Shown: positions 1-8,642, numbered from the stretch's first letter. The stretch is 64,000 nt of DNA from Methanothrix harundinacea 6Ac (GCF_000235565.1 NC_017527.1:2232001-2296000), one strand, 5' to 3'. Notes: a model not told the origin generated them from the sequence alone. A program made the numbers and translations.

Positions 1-19
1 ACTTGTAGAAAAGTTTATC

Positions 20-3000
20 TTGTGCGATGCAAAAGCGGTCGTAGCTGGAGGAGGGAGATCTCTGTCTGGATCGCGTAGGCTTTTGATATCTATAACCTGC
101 CTTCTGATATTTCAGGGGGCCTATGCCATCGATATGCACTTCTCGGCGAGCGATGGCAGTGGAGATAGGGTGAGCATCTGGGACTCCTACAACGTCGACG
201 ACGACGTCAAGGTGTGGGGGAAGTCGTCGGCCGGCTTCGGGGAAGGCCTGAAGATCGACGACATCAGAGGGCTTGCAGGGCCCGGGAGCATCTACGCCGT
301 CCAGGGATATGCCGGGAGCGGCGGCTACGTCGGCATGAGCTACATCTATGCCGAAGATGCATCCCAGACCCTGGCCCGAGGGTCAGCCCATCTCACCCCC
401 GATGCCCTGGGGGTCGTCCAGGACGTCTCCATAAAGGACGCTGAGATGAGCGCCGTCGTCTCCACCGCAGACCGGTGCGGCCGGGGGGCGATGCAGCACG
501 CCTTCGTCGGGGACGGGTCCCTCAAATCCACCCAGACGATCAGCGTCAACGGAGGGATCGCCACCTCCCAGGATACTCAGATGGTCGGGTACCTTCCGAC
601 GGCCTTCGGGACCGCGGGTTACATGGACGTAAACATGGGCCCTGGAACTCTGAACCTCCAGGGTGAGGGAGCTGCCGTGGCGGTATCATCCCTGGACGTC
701 GCGGGGCCCGCGACCGTCGACTGTAAGCTCGCCACGGGGACGGGAAACAGCGCCTGGGCTTATGGCGACATAAGATATGCTGAAAGCGACCTCGGGGCGG
801 TAGGCGCGGCCGCGGGGGCGGGAAAGATCGACCTCGAAGCCGACTGGACAGGGGGCCTTCCGGGGCTCTTCATAGACGGCTATGGAGAGGCGGCGGCGGC
901 CGGAATCGGTGCCATCGGCCTGGATAACGAGATCAAAGGTACCCTGGAAGCCCGGACCGGGGATGCCGGAACCTCCGCCTCCGGCAGGGGCATTGAGGCC
1001 TCCAACAGGGAAGGCATCGTCGCCGCAGCAGCAGCAGCCGGAAACCTGGGGGTTGGGGTTGACCTCCAGAACGGCATCATCGGAGGTGGCGCGGAGGCTG
1101 CGGGCGTCGGAATCCTGGCAGAAGGCAGAAAGAATGAGATCACTAGCGAAACCCTGGCGGCAGGAACTGGATTCTATGGGACCGGCGCCTACGGCGGAGG
1201 CATTGAGGCCTCCAACAGAGTAGGAACCGTGGTGGCAGCCGCTGCCGCCGGGGGGCTAGGCGGGATCGTCGACCTCCAGAACGGTTTCATCGGCGGAGGG
1301 GCGGAGGCCGCTGGCGTGGGAGTGATGGCTGAAGGCCGGAGAAACTGGATCGCAAGCGACGTCCTGGCGGCCGGAACCGGATGGGATGGAACCGGCGCCT
1401 ACGGCGGAGGCATAGAGGCTCAGAACAGGGAGGGTGCGATTGGAGCTGCAGCGGCCGCCGGAGGCCTGGGTGCAGGTATCGACCTCCAGAACGGTTTCAT
1501 CGCAGGATGGGCGGAGGCCGCTGGCGTGGGAGTCATGGCTGAAGGCCGGAGAAACTGGATCGCAAGCGACGTCCTGGCGGCCGGAACCGGATGGTATGGA
1601 ACCGGCGCCTATGGCGGAGGCATAGAGGCTCAGAACAGGGAGGGTGCGGTTGGAGCTGGAGCGGCCGCCGGAGGCCTGGGTGCAGATATCGACCTCCAGA
1701 ACGGTTTCATCGCAGGATGGGCGGAGGCTGCTGGCGTGGGAGTCCTCGCAGAAGGATACAGAAACCGGATCAGCAGCGGTACCCTGGCGGCCGGAACCGG
1801 ATGGTATGGAACCGGCGCCATCGGCCAAGATATCGAAGCCTCCAACAAGGAGGGTGGAGTTGCCGCGGCCGCCGCCGCTGGCGGCCTGGGCGCAAGCTTC
1901 GACCTCCAGAGTGGATTCATAGCCGGAGGCGCAGAGGCCGCAGGAGTCGGAGTCCTCGCTGAAGGAAGAAGGAACGAGATCAGCAGCGGTACCCTGGCGG
2001 CCGGAACCGGATGGTACGGAACCGGCGCCATCGGCCAAGATATCGAAGCTTCCAACAAGGAGGGTGGAGTTGCCGCGGCCGCCGCCGCTGGCGGCCTGGG
2101 CGCAATCGTCGACCTCCAGAGTGGATTCATAGCCGGAGGCGCGGAGGCCGCGGGAGTCGGAGTCGTCGCCGACGGCAAGAAGAACGAGATCAGCAGCGGA
2201 ATTCTGGCCGCAGGGACCGGATTCTTCGGGACCGGCGCCCTCGGCGCGGAGATCGAAGCCTCCAACAAGGAGGGGTACGTCGTCGCCGCCGCCGCCGCTG
2301 GAGGCGTGGAAGGAGCATTCGACTTCAATAGCGGGAACGGCATCGTCGAGGCGGAAGGCGCCATCTTCGGCGCCGGGGCCGAAGGCGGCGAGAACGAGAT
2401 CGGCGTCGGATTGGTCGCCGCCAGGGTCGGAAACAGCGCCGACGTGATCGCGATTGATGTGAACGCCCGGAGCATCGAGGGTGCGGCGGGTACTGGCGTC
2501 GCCGCCGGAAACGCCGAGCTCCAGCTGACCGGCGGGACCCCGACCTCTCTCGTCGCTGAAGGGTCGGCCGTCGGCGCCGGGGGTATCGGCGCCACCGCTG
2601 ATGCCAGTGCCGACCTCCTTATGGCAGAGTCCGGAGACAGCACCTCAGCCTCAGGAGAGAATCTGCGGCTCACGGTCATAGAGGGCGATGGGATCATCGG
2701 TGCCATAAGCGGGACCTACGACTCCAGCGGACCTGACCGAGTTGCCAGCGTTGAGGGAGATGTAACGGCCGGGTCCGCCATGATCTGGGGCGACTTCAGC
2801 GCCGATACGAGCTCAAGCGCTTCGGCATCGGCCGAGAACGTGGGCGCGGTTGGGACCAACATATACCTCGGATCCTACGCCGACGATGGGACGGCTTACT
2901 CCGAGGTTTATTCCACGTTGGGTGCCGGTGGATTGAACTTTGGAGAGATGGAGGCGTATGCAGGAGACTCCACCCAGGCCAAACTGAAGTACAAAGTGGT

Positions 3001-3148
3001 GGGCAACTACCAGATCGTCGCTGTGGCCTCTAGCTCGAATCCGCCGGATTTTGATACGGATTCCGACGGAGGCTGGGCAATGACCATTAAAGACGTCAGC
3101 GGGGAGGCTTGGACCGACAACACCGGTGCCCATGCGGATGTGATCTGA
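20..3148 (+). CDS. Repeat-rich secreted surface protein (copy 1 of a tandem module)
   Basis: A 1042-residue Ala/Gly-rich exported protein with no recognised catalytic domain. A signal peptide is visible at about residues 18-37 (ITCLLIFQGAYA before the mature IDMHFSA). Residues ~290-770 consist of seven ~70-residue repeats, each carrying an IEASN/IEAQN turn, an Ala run, DLQNGFI and AEAAGVGV-AEGR-N. The regular hydrophobic and Gly turns suggest a beta-solenoid or fibre-forming wall component; this is inference. The start is the TTG at 20, chosen because the N-terminus then aligns with the paralogue starting near 4217 (shared GGRSLSG and the signal peptide); no ATG is available. The stop is directly followed by the ATG of the next gene, implying translational coupling. 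The promoter lies outside the window. It has no C-terminal membrane anchor, so its attachment to the cell is unclear. Confidence 0.8.
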   Translation: MCDAKAVVAGGGRSLSGSRRLLISITCLLIFQGAYAIDMHFSASDGSGDRVSIWDSYNVDDDVKVWGKSSAGFGEGLKIDDIRGLAGPGSIYAVQGYAGSGGYVGMSYIYAEDASQTLARGSAHLTPDALGVVQDVSIKDAEMSAVVSTADRCGRGAMQHAFVGDGSLKSTQTISVNGGIATSQDTQMVGYLPTAFGTAGYMDVNMGPGTLNLQGEGAAVAVSSLDVAGPATVDCKLATGTGNSAWAYGDIRYAESDLGAVGAAAGAGKIDLEADWTGGLPGLFIDGYGEAAAAGIGAIGLDNEIKGTLEARTGDAGTSASGRGIEASNREGIVAAAAAAGNLGVGVDLQNGIIGGGAEAAGVGILAEGRKNEITSETLAAGTGFYGTGAYGGGIEASNRVGTVVAAAAAGGLGGIVDLQNGFIGGGAEAAGVGVMAEGRRNWIASDVLAAGTGWDGTGAYGGGIEAQNREGAIGAAAAAGGLGAGIDLQNGFIAGWAEAAGVGVMAEGRRNWIASDVLAAGTGWYGTGAYGGGIEAQNREGAVGAGAAAGGLGADIDLQNGFIAGWAEAAGVGVLAEGYRNRISSGTLAAGTGWYGTGAIGQDIEASNKEGGVAAAAAAGGLGASFDLQSGFIAGGAEAAGVGVLAEGRRNEISSGTLAAGTGWYGTGAIGQDIEASNKEGGVAAAAAAGGLGAIVDLQSGFIAGGAEAAGVGVVADGKKNEISSGILAAGTGFFGTGALGAEIEASNKEGYVVAAAAAGGVEGAFDFNSGNGIVEAEGAIFGAGAEGGENEIGVGLVAARVGNSADVIAIDVNARSIEGAAGTGVAAGNAELQLTGGTPTSLVAEGSAVGAGGIGATADASADLLMAESGDSTSASGENLRLTVIEGDGIIGAISGTYDSSGPDRVASVEGDVTAGSAMIWGDFSADTSSSASASAENVGAVGTNIYLGSYADDGTAYSEVYSTLGAGGLNFGEMEAYAGDSTQAKLKYKVVGNYQIVAVASSSNPPDFDTDSDGGWAMTIKDVSGEAWTDNTGAHADVI
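880..2330 (+). repeat. Seven tandem 210-bp coding repeats
   Basis: The segment encoding GACCTCCAGAACGG recurs at about 1061, 1271, 1481, 1691, 1901 and 2111, with a degenerate copy near 2321. This is an exact 210-bp (70-codon) period. Neighbouring copies 3-4 and 5-6 are the most alike, which indicates expansion by local duplication. The high identity also creates long open frames on the other strand that are not genes. Confidence 0.9.
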
Positions 3149-4036
3149 ATGAGGACGGTATTCGTATATCTACTGCTCCTGGCGGGGCTGATCTCCTCAG
3201 CCTCCGCCGCCTCTTACACCTTCGGGGTGTACAACGTCACCGACGGCTCCTCCTTCTGGATCAGCCGCGTGAGCGCGAACATGACCCTCGACCTCTCCGG
3301 CTCGGTGGAGGGCGACATCGCCCCCATCTCCGTCACCCCCGCCGGGAGGGTTCTATCGCCTTACTACTCGGCCTCCTCCACCTTCGACGTCAACGACGTC
3401 AGGCTGAAGGAGAGGACCGCCGCCCTGGAGGGGACCTACAGCTCCGAGGAGGCGATATACCTCCAAGCCTGGGCTAAGGCCGCCGTCAACCGGACCTACT
3501 TCAAGCCCGCCGGAAGCGACGTCTGGACGATCACCCTCGAAGAGAACTGGCCCGTCAGGCTCAACTCCAGCAAGACCGTCGACTACGCCGGGAAGATGAT
3601 AAACGACCGGGACTCTGCCGGAAATAACGGCGACTCGGTGGGGTCGAGCTTCCTATACAACACCGAGCTGTCGAAGGAGAGGAACGTTGCCCTGCGGCTT
3701 GACCGGCTGAACGCCACCGTCATCGCCACCAACGATACCATCATCAGCGCCGAGGTATTCCCCACCAGGTCCACCGTCTACGACATCGCATCCCACTCCA
3801 CCGGGATCGCAGACCTCAGGTACCGCCAGGTAGACGTCCGGGGCGATTTGATCAACCTCGGGGAGGAGAGGTACAGCGGCACCTACGACATAACCCGGAG
3901 GGTCCAGATGGAGCTCGTCGATACGAACGTGACGAACAAGACCGACTGGCTCTCCTGTTGCATCGAAGGGTGCTCCGGCCTCGATCCCTGCGACACCAGC
4001 CCCTGGAGCGGGGCCGGGGTATTCGGATGCGTCTAG
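3149..4036 (+). CDS. Secreted partner protein with C-terminal cysteine cluster (copy 1)
   Basis: A 295-residue exported protein of unknown function. The signal peptide (VYLLLLAGLISSASA) is followed by a mature part rich in Ser/Thr and possible N-glycosylation sites (NVT, NMT, NRT, NSS, NAT, NDT, NKT). The last ~30 residues carry five or six cysteines (SCCIEGC, DPCDT, FGC), probably disulfide-bonded. Its ATG abuts the stop of the repeat protein upstream, so the two are expected to be co-translated. It is almost identical along its length to the product of 5227-6120. The arrangement suggests a chaperone, linker or co-assembling wall subunit for the large upstream protein; that is inference. Confidence 0.85.
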   Translation: MRTVFVYLLLLAGLISSASAASYTFGVYNVTDGSSFWISRVSANMTLDLSGSVEGDIAPISVTPAGRVLSPYYSASSTFDVNDVRLKERTAALEGTYSSEEAIYLQAWAKAAVNRTYFKPAGSDVWTITLEENWPVRLNSSKTVDYAGKMINDRDSAGNNGDSVGSSFLYNTELSKERNVALRLDRLNATVIATNDTIISAEVFPTRSTVYDIASHSTGIADLRYRQVDVRGDLINLGEERYSGTYDITRRVQMELVDTNVTNKTDWLSCCIEGCSGLDPCDTSPWSGAGVFGCV

Positions 4037-4052
4037 CGGATGAGGGTCGAGG

Positions 4053-4080
4053 GCGCTCTCCCATTTTTTCCATTTTTATA
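4053..4080 (+). terminator. T-rich terminator after module copy 1
   Basis: A short GC-rich stretch with weak dyad symmetry (GAG/CTC) is followed by two T runs (TTTTTT at about 4064 and TTTTT at about 4073). It sits directly after the stop of the first secreted partner gene, consistent with archaeal oligo-U termination. Confidence 0.5.
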
Positions 4081-4216
4081 TTGGTTTGATGATCTCCGAC
4101 ATTCTTGAAGGTTAGGGATACCTAACACGACTTTGGATGATCTATCTGAGGATGCCGTCTGCCGATTGAAACTCTTTTACCTGCCGGCAGGATACCGTCA
4201 GAATTATCTTGTGCAA

Positions 4217-5224
4217 ATGACAAACATTAATTTAGCTGTAGGAGGGAGATCTCTGTCCGGATTACATCGGATATCAATATCGATAACCTGCCTTCTGATA
4301 TTCCAGGGGGCCTATGCCATCGACTTCCATTTCTCTGCGAATAGCGGCAGCGGGACCGTCGGGATCGCGGAGTCGTATAACGTAGAGGAGAGCATCGGGG
4401 TCAGCAGCAGGGCCTCGGCGAGCTTCGACGGCGAATTTCGAATCGCTGAGGAGAACTGCCTCTGGGGCTCGGGGAACGCCGACATAAACCAGGCATTCTA
4501 CGGGAGCGGCGGAGGTGCCGACTACGTCATTAATTATGCCCTGGAGACCGTTGGAGCATCAGATATCACGGGCCGGGGAAGCGCCTGCCTGATGCCGTCG
4601 AAGGGAAGCGTTTCCAGATCCGCAGCCACGGCCGGAGCCTTCGAGACTTCCGCAGAGCTATGGGGCACCGAAGGCGGAGACGTGGCAGGCGTTGGATCTT
4701 ACGGATTCCTGGCCGACATATCCGCATCCCAGGCCGTCGCCACCGGCGGAAGCGTCGCTGCCTCTCAGAAGGTCGAAGCCCAAGGGATTAGCGCTGTGGC
4801 TCGCGGTGAAGGGGTGGACTCCGAGGGGAGCTACGTCGACATCTACGCCCAGGTCTACTACGGAACCCTGGATGCTTCCCAGGGGGTCAAAGCTGGAAAC
4901 AGCGCTGCAGGTCGCCAGTCGGCGGTGGTCGATGGAGACTTCGCCTACGCCTACTGCCAAGCCTACAACCCCGAAAAGGACTACCTTGCCTACGTCGACA
5001 ATTACATCTTAGGCAACGCGTACTTCGAGTTTTTGGGCGAGGCCGAGGTGGACGAGAGGGAGGCCAGGGCCCATCAGATATCCTACGCCGAGGGGGACTT
5101 TTTATGGCCCTGGGCTCAATCGACTTACGAACTAGAGGAAAGGTTTTGGACTGGTGCCGGATCTTTTGAGTCTTGGGCCTGGACCAACGCGAACGACTAC
5201 GGTCAAGATATTGTGGAGCTTTGA
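4217..5224 (+). CDS. Secreted surface protein (copy 2, without the long repeat array)
   Basis: About 335 residues from the ATG at 4217; a GTG at 4211 and a TTG at 4133 are also in frame. The N-terminus (GGRSLSG, then ITCLLIFQGAYAID) matches the signal region of the 1042-residue protein at 20-3148, and the DNA just upstream (TTATCTTGTGC) is also shared. The mature part is rich in Gly, Ala, Ser and Tyr and contains tracts such as GSYGFLADISASQAVATGG, but lacks the 70-residue repeats. It appears to be a diverged, shorter paralogue. It ends three bases before the start of its partner gene, repeating the two-gene arrangement of copy 1. Its function is unknown; a surface or sheath role is inferred from export and composition. 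Confidence 0.8.
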   Translation: MTNINLAVGGRSLSGLHRISISITCLLIFQGAYAIDFHFSANSGSGTVGIAESYNVEESIGVSSRASASFDGEFRIAEENCLWGSGNADINQAFYGSGGGADYVINYALETVGASDITGRGSACLMPSKGSVSRSAATAGAFETSAELWGTEGGDVAGVGSYGFLADISASQAVATGGSVAASQKVEAQGISAVARGEGVDSEGSYVDIYAQVYYGTLDASQGVKAGNSAAGRQSAVVDGDFAYAYCQAYNPEKDYLAYVDNYILGNAYFEFLGEAEVDEREARAHQISYAEGDFLWPWAQSTYELEERFWTGAGSFESWAWTNANDYGQDIVEL

Positions 5225-5226
5225 AG

Positions 5227-6120
5227 ATGGACGCATATCGCACTTTAACGACCGCGCTCCTCCTGGCGGGGCTGATCTCCTCAGCCTCCGCCGCCTCGTA
5301 CACCTTCGGGGTGTACAACGTCACCGACGGATCCTACTTCTGGATCAGCCGCCAGAGCGCGAACATGACCCTCGACCTCTCCGGCTCGGTGGAGGGAGAC
5401 ATCGCCCCCATCTCCGTCACCCCCGCCGGGAGGGTTCTATCGCCTTACTACTCGGCCTCCTCCACCTTCGACGTCAACGAAGTCCGGCTGAAGGAGAGGA
5501 CCGCCGCCCTGGAGGGGACCTACAGCTCCGAGGAGGCGATCTACCTCCGGGCCTCGGCCCAGGCCGCCGTCAACCGGAGCTACTTCAAGCCCGCAGGAAG
5601 CGACGTCTGGACGATCACCCTCGAAGAGAACTGGCCCGTCAGGCTCAACTCCAGCAAGACCGTCGACTACGCCGGAAAGATGATCAACGACCGGGACTCT
5701 GCCGGAAATAACGGCGACTCGGTGGGGTCGAGCTTCCTATACAACACCGAGCTGTCGAAGGAGAGGAACGTTGCCCTGCGCCTTGAGCGGCTGAACGCCA
5801 CCGTCATCGCCACCAACGATACCATCATCAGCGCCGAGGTCTTCCCCACCAGGTCCACCGTCTACGACCTCGCATCCCACTCCACCGGGATCGCAGATCT
5901 CAGGTACCGCCAGGTAGACGTCCGGGGCGATTTGATCAACCTCGGGGAGGAGAGGTACAGCGGCATCTACGACATAACCCGCAAGGTAAAGATGGAGCTC
6001 GTCGATACGAACCTGACGAACAAGACCGACTGGCTCTCATGCTGCATCGAAGGGTGCTCCGGCCTCGATCCCTGCGACACCAGCCCCTGGAGCGGGGCCG
6101 GGGTATTCGGATGCGTCTAG
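5227..6120 (+). CDS. Secreted partner protein with C-terminal cysteine cluster (copy 2)
   Basis: A 297-residue exported protein, nearly identical to the product of 3149-4036 from the end of the signal peptide to the C-terminal cysteines (SCCIEGC, DPCDT, FGC). The ATG at 5227 was chosen because it gives a clean signal peptide (TTALLLAGLISSASA) and sits two bases after the upstream stop; an in-frame ATG at 5173 lies inside the preceding gene. Differences from copy 1 are mostly single conservative changes. The near-identity of the partners against strong divergence of the paired large proteins points to recent duplication or gene conversion restricted to this gene. Confidence 0.85.
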   Translation: MDAYRTLTTALLLAGLISSASAASYTFGVYNVTDGSYFWISRQSANMTLDLSGSVEGDIAPISVTPAGRVLSPYYSASSTFDVNEVRLKERTAALEGTYSSEEAIYLRASAQAAVNRSYFKPAGSDVWTITLEENWPVRLNSSKTVDYAGKMINDRDSAGNNGDSVGSSFLYNTELSKERNVALRLERLNATVIATNDTIISAEVFPTRSTVYDLASHSTGIADLRYRQVDVRGDLINLGEERYSGIYDITRKVKMELVDTNLTNKTDWLSCCIEGCSGLDPCDTSPWSGAGVFGCV

Positions 6121-6146
6121 CGTATAAGGGAGGTCCGCTTGGGAGG

Positions 6147-6173
6147 GGCGCGCTTCACCGCGCCACTTTTTTA
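6147..6173 (+). terminator. Hairpin plus T-tract terminator
   Basis: A perfect 6-bp stem GGCGCG/CGCGCC (6147-6152 and 6159-6164) with a 6-nt loop is followed two bases later by TTTTTT. It closes module copy 2 and resembles a bacterial intrinsic terminator. Confidence 0.75.
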
Positions 6174-6331
6174 TCGGAGATTATGCCCAATTTCAAGGCC
6201 CGGTGGTGGGCCGGAGGCTGGCGATCCGACCATCCAGCCCCTAGGGATGACGGGCTTATCGGTCTTGGCGCCCTCGATCCGCCGCCCTCAGGCCTTCGCT
6301 AGGAGGAGGGAAGGATAAAAGGGAGGTGGGG

Positions 6332-6427
6332 GGCAAAAGTCTATGTCATAGGGATTCGGGAGGGAAGGAAGTTTTTAGGTCAGACTTTTGCCTGATACTA
6401 CTCCGTCATCTGACGAATATATACTTT
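6332..6427 (+). promoter_or_regulatory. Promoter-like element, copy 1 (inverted arms, palindrome, TATA)
   Basis: About 95 bp, starting with the arm GGCAAAAGTC (6332-6341), with the inverted arm GACTTTTGCC at 6383-6392. The palindrome CGTCATCTGACG (6404-6415) directly abuts an AATATATA TATA-like box (6416-6423). A second copy lies exactly 239 bp downstream with all three parts at the same offset. The rest of 6174-6748 shows no gene; an open frame runs through it into engB but has atypical composition. Confidence 0.6.
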
Positions 6428-6570
6428 TCTCTTCCTCGGAGGAGATCCTCGCCTCCGGCCCCTCCTGGGGGCCGACCCATCGAGGAAGGTGATATCAGTC
6501 GCCGGCGGAAGACCAATCCTGCTGGAAGGGGCCAACGGGACGTAGACCGGTCAAAGGATAATGAAGGGGG

Positions 6571-6666
6571 GGCAAAAGTCGGATGTAGGGATTTTTGGGA
6601 GGGAGGAAAAAGTTCAATCGACTTTTGCCTTGTTCCCATACGTCATTTGTCGAATATAAGCCTTTC
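6571..6666 (+). promoter_or_regulatory. Promoter-like element, copy 2, upstream of engB
   Basis: The arms GGCAAAAGTC (6571-6580) and GACTTTTGCC (6622-6631), the imperfect palindrome CGTCATTTGTCG (6643-6654) and an AATATAAG TATA-like box (6655-6662) repeat copy 1 without net insertion or deletion. The TATA box would place a transcription start near 6685, about 65 nt before the engB start codon. Confidence 0.6.
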
Positions 6667-6748
6667 GGTCCCCAAAAACCCCCCTTCCCCAGAAGAAGAG
6701 AAACGAATTTCTAAGGGGGGCTCGAGGAGGAAGGGGGATGATCGGTCC

Positions 6749-7339
6749 ATGGCTTCGGAGATAGTGCTGATAGGAAGGTCGAACGTCGGAAAGTCCACCC
6801 TATTCCGCCTCCTGACGGGCAAGAGGGTCCGGGTGGGAAGGAGGCCCGGGGTGACGGTAGGCCCCGCGAGGGCCCTGGCGGGGGCCGTCACCTACGTCGA
6901 CATGCCCGGCTACGGGTACATGAAGGGCGCCGAGAGGGGGGTCCAGGAGGGGACGAAGGACTTCATCGTCCGCTACCTCGAGGAGAAGGCCGACGAGATC
7001 CTCCTCGCGGTCCAGGTGATCGACGCCGCCAGCTTTATCGAGATCGCCGACCGGTGGGAGGGGCGGGGGGAGATACCCCTGGAGGTGGAGCTCTTCGAGT
7101 TTTTGACCGACCTGGACCTCGCCGTCGCCGTCGCCGCGAACAAGATGGACAAGGTCGAGGATCGCGACGCCACCCTCGACGCGATCGGCGAAAGGCTGGG
7201 GATGCTCCCCCCCTGGAGGCAGTGGCGAGATCGGATCGCCCCCATCTCCGCCAAGGGCGGAGAGATAGGACCCCTGAAGGAGATCATAAAATCCTCCCTC
7301 CAGGACCGATCGGCAGGGGGGCCCCCTAAGAGGAGATGA
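6749..7339 (+). CDS. engB: EngB-type GTP-binding protein
   Basis: A 196-residue TrmE-Era-EngA-EngB (TRAFAC) GTPase of the EngB/YihA family, which in bacteria acts in large ribosomal subunit assembly. Visible motifs are the P-loop GRSNVGKS (residues 9-16), a Thr-containing switch I (PGVTVGP), G3 DMPGYGYM, G4 NKMDK and G5 SAK. The length matches the family. The ATG at 6749 was chosen because the family N-terminus begins just before the P-loop; the ~140 extra in-frame codons upstream are low-complexity and cover the duplicated promoter-like element. It stands alone, convergent with the MscS gene, and is probably transcribed from the element at 6571-6666. Confidence 0.9.
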   Translation: MASEIVLIGRSNVGKSTLFRLLTGKRVRVGRRPGVTVGPARALAGAVTYVDMPGYGYMKGAERGVQEGTKDFIVRYLEEKADEILLAVQVIDAASFIEIADRWEGRGEIPLEVELFEFLTDLDLAVAVAANKMDKVEDRDATLDAIGERLGMLPPWRQWRDRIAPISAKGGEIGPLKEIIKSSLQDRSAGGPPKRR

Positions 7340-7359
7340 GGCGGAAGACCGGAGGGTCT

Positions 7360-8511
7360 TCACCGTCCGGCCCCTCCTCCAGAGGGCGCATCACGACATG
7401 ACGATCTGCTGGCCGGCAGGTCTCCCCCCGCCAAGCCCTCTTCTGCAGGCCCCGGGGACGGCCCCTCCCCCCTCTGGAGGATGAGGTTTCTGTAGGGGTA
7501 AGGTATCTCGATCCCCTCCTCATCGAACCTCTTCTTTATAGCCTCTCGGAGGTCGCAGGCGGTGGAGTACGCCACATCTCGGTGAGGCACGTCCACGGTG
7601 AGCCTCATGTTCACGGCGAAATCGGCGAGATCGGTGATCCTAACCGTTATGTCGTGATCCTTCAAGACCAGGGGGTGCCTCCTCGCCACCTCGAGCATGA
7701 TCTCTCTCGCCCGGTCGATGTCGGCACTGTACCCGATGCCCACATCCACCCTCCAGGTGATGACGGGGTCGGTGATCGACCAGTTGATGATCGGCTGGCT
7801 GCCCATGAGGCTGTTAGGGACGAAGATCCTCCGGCCGTCCCAGGTCTTTATGGTGGTGTGCCTCAGGGTCAGATCCTCTATCTGGCCGTACTCGCCCTTG
7901 AAGTCGACGAAGTCCCCGACGCGGAAGGGATGGAATATCGCAAGGAAGATCCCTGATATCAGGTTGGAGAGGGAGTCCTGGGCCGCAAAGCCTATGGCGA
8001 GGCCCGCCACCCCCGCCCCGGCGAGGAGCGTCACGGAGATACTGCTAAGGGTCGGTATCTGGTATATCACCATCAGAAACCCGGCGACGTAGATCGCCGC
8101 CACCATCAGCCTGCTGATCAGGGTCCTGAAGGTCGTCTCGGTCTCGGCGTCGAGGCCCATCTTCCCACCCCCCGTGATCTTGGGGAGGTGGATGTTGATC
8201 GCCCGTCGGACTATATTGGCGAGTAAATATGTAATAATTATTATAATTAATACCTTTAAGATTATTCCCGCTATGGCCACCAGGTCGATCCCCAGGGCAG
8301 AGTCGAGGTAGTCGATGATCGATTCGATCTTAGAATAGGCGCCGTCCCCCGTCAGCTGGGAAGGGACCTCCGAAGATAGCTCCCTCGGCAGATCCGTGGT
8401 GACGTTTGTGAGGTTCGAATCCTGGTCGAGACCGTCCGGGCCCATCCTGGAGGGGACGGTATAATCGTAGAAGATCTCCTCCTCCCCGGATACGATCTCG
8501 TCATCTTCCAT
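7360..8511 (-). CDS. MscS-family small-conductance mechanosensitive channel
   Basis: A 383-residue integral membrane channel that relieves osmotic pressure. A soluble N-terminus (~1-75) is followed by TM helices at about 78-100 and 130-152. The pore-lining TM3 follows with the family's Gly/Ala pattern (GAGVAGLAIGFAAQDSLSN), then FHPFRVGDFVDF and a cytosolic beta domain (IKTWDGRRIFVPNS). The C-terminal ~40 residues are Gly/Pro/Ser-rich and not part of the family core. The ATG at 8511 gives a plausible acidic N-terminus. It is divergent from the NosD-like gene and convergent with engB. The family is certain; ion selectivity cannot be read from the sequence. Confidence 0.92.
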   Translation of the reverse strand: MEDDEIVSGEEEIFYDYTVPSRMGPDGLDQDSNLTNVTTDLPRELSSEVPSQLTGDGAYSKIESIIDYLDSALGIDLVAIAGIILKVLIIIIITYLLANIVRRAINIHLPKITGGGKMGLDAETETTFRTLISRLMVAAIYVAGFLMVIYQIPTLSSISVTLLAGAGVAGLAIGFAAQDSLSNLISGIFLAIFHPFRVGDFVDFKGEYGQIEDLTLRHTTIKTWDGRRIFVPNSLMGSQPIINWSITDPVITWRVDVGIGYSADIDRAREIMLEVARRHPLVLKDHDITVRITDLADFAVNMRLTVDVPHRDVAYSTACDLREAIKKRFDEEGIEIPYPYRNLILQRGEGPSPGPAEEGLAGGDLPASRSSCRDAPSGGGAGR

Positions 8512-8602
8512 GAGACAGAGGAAAAATCGGAAATACTTAACGATTTCGCTGATGGCTCAAGGATCAATCGCCCAGGAAGAAGAGGCCCAAGAAGAAGAGG
8601 CC

Positions 8603-8624
8603 GCGGTCGTAGCACCCCGACCGC
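8603..8624. other. GC-rich inverted repeat between divergent genes
   Basis: GCGGTCG (8603-8609) and CGACCGC (8618-8624) form a 7-bp stem with an 8-nt loop. A direct repeat of AAGAAGAGGCC lies just upstream. It is located between the mscS start and the NosD-like promoter; its function is unknown. Confidence 0.35.
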
Positions 8625-8642
8625 CTCCCCGGGGCTGAAAAG

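Noticed and set aside
1256-2706. Two long minus-strand frames across the surface-protein repeats
   Set aside because: They arise because a 210-bp repeat open in one antisense frame stays open in every copy; no independent start, ribosome site or homology.
6326-6748. N-terminal extension of EngB by ~140 residues
   Set aside because: Composition is unlike the protein core, it covers the duplicated promoter-like elements, and the family begins just before the P-loop.
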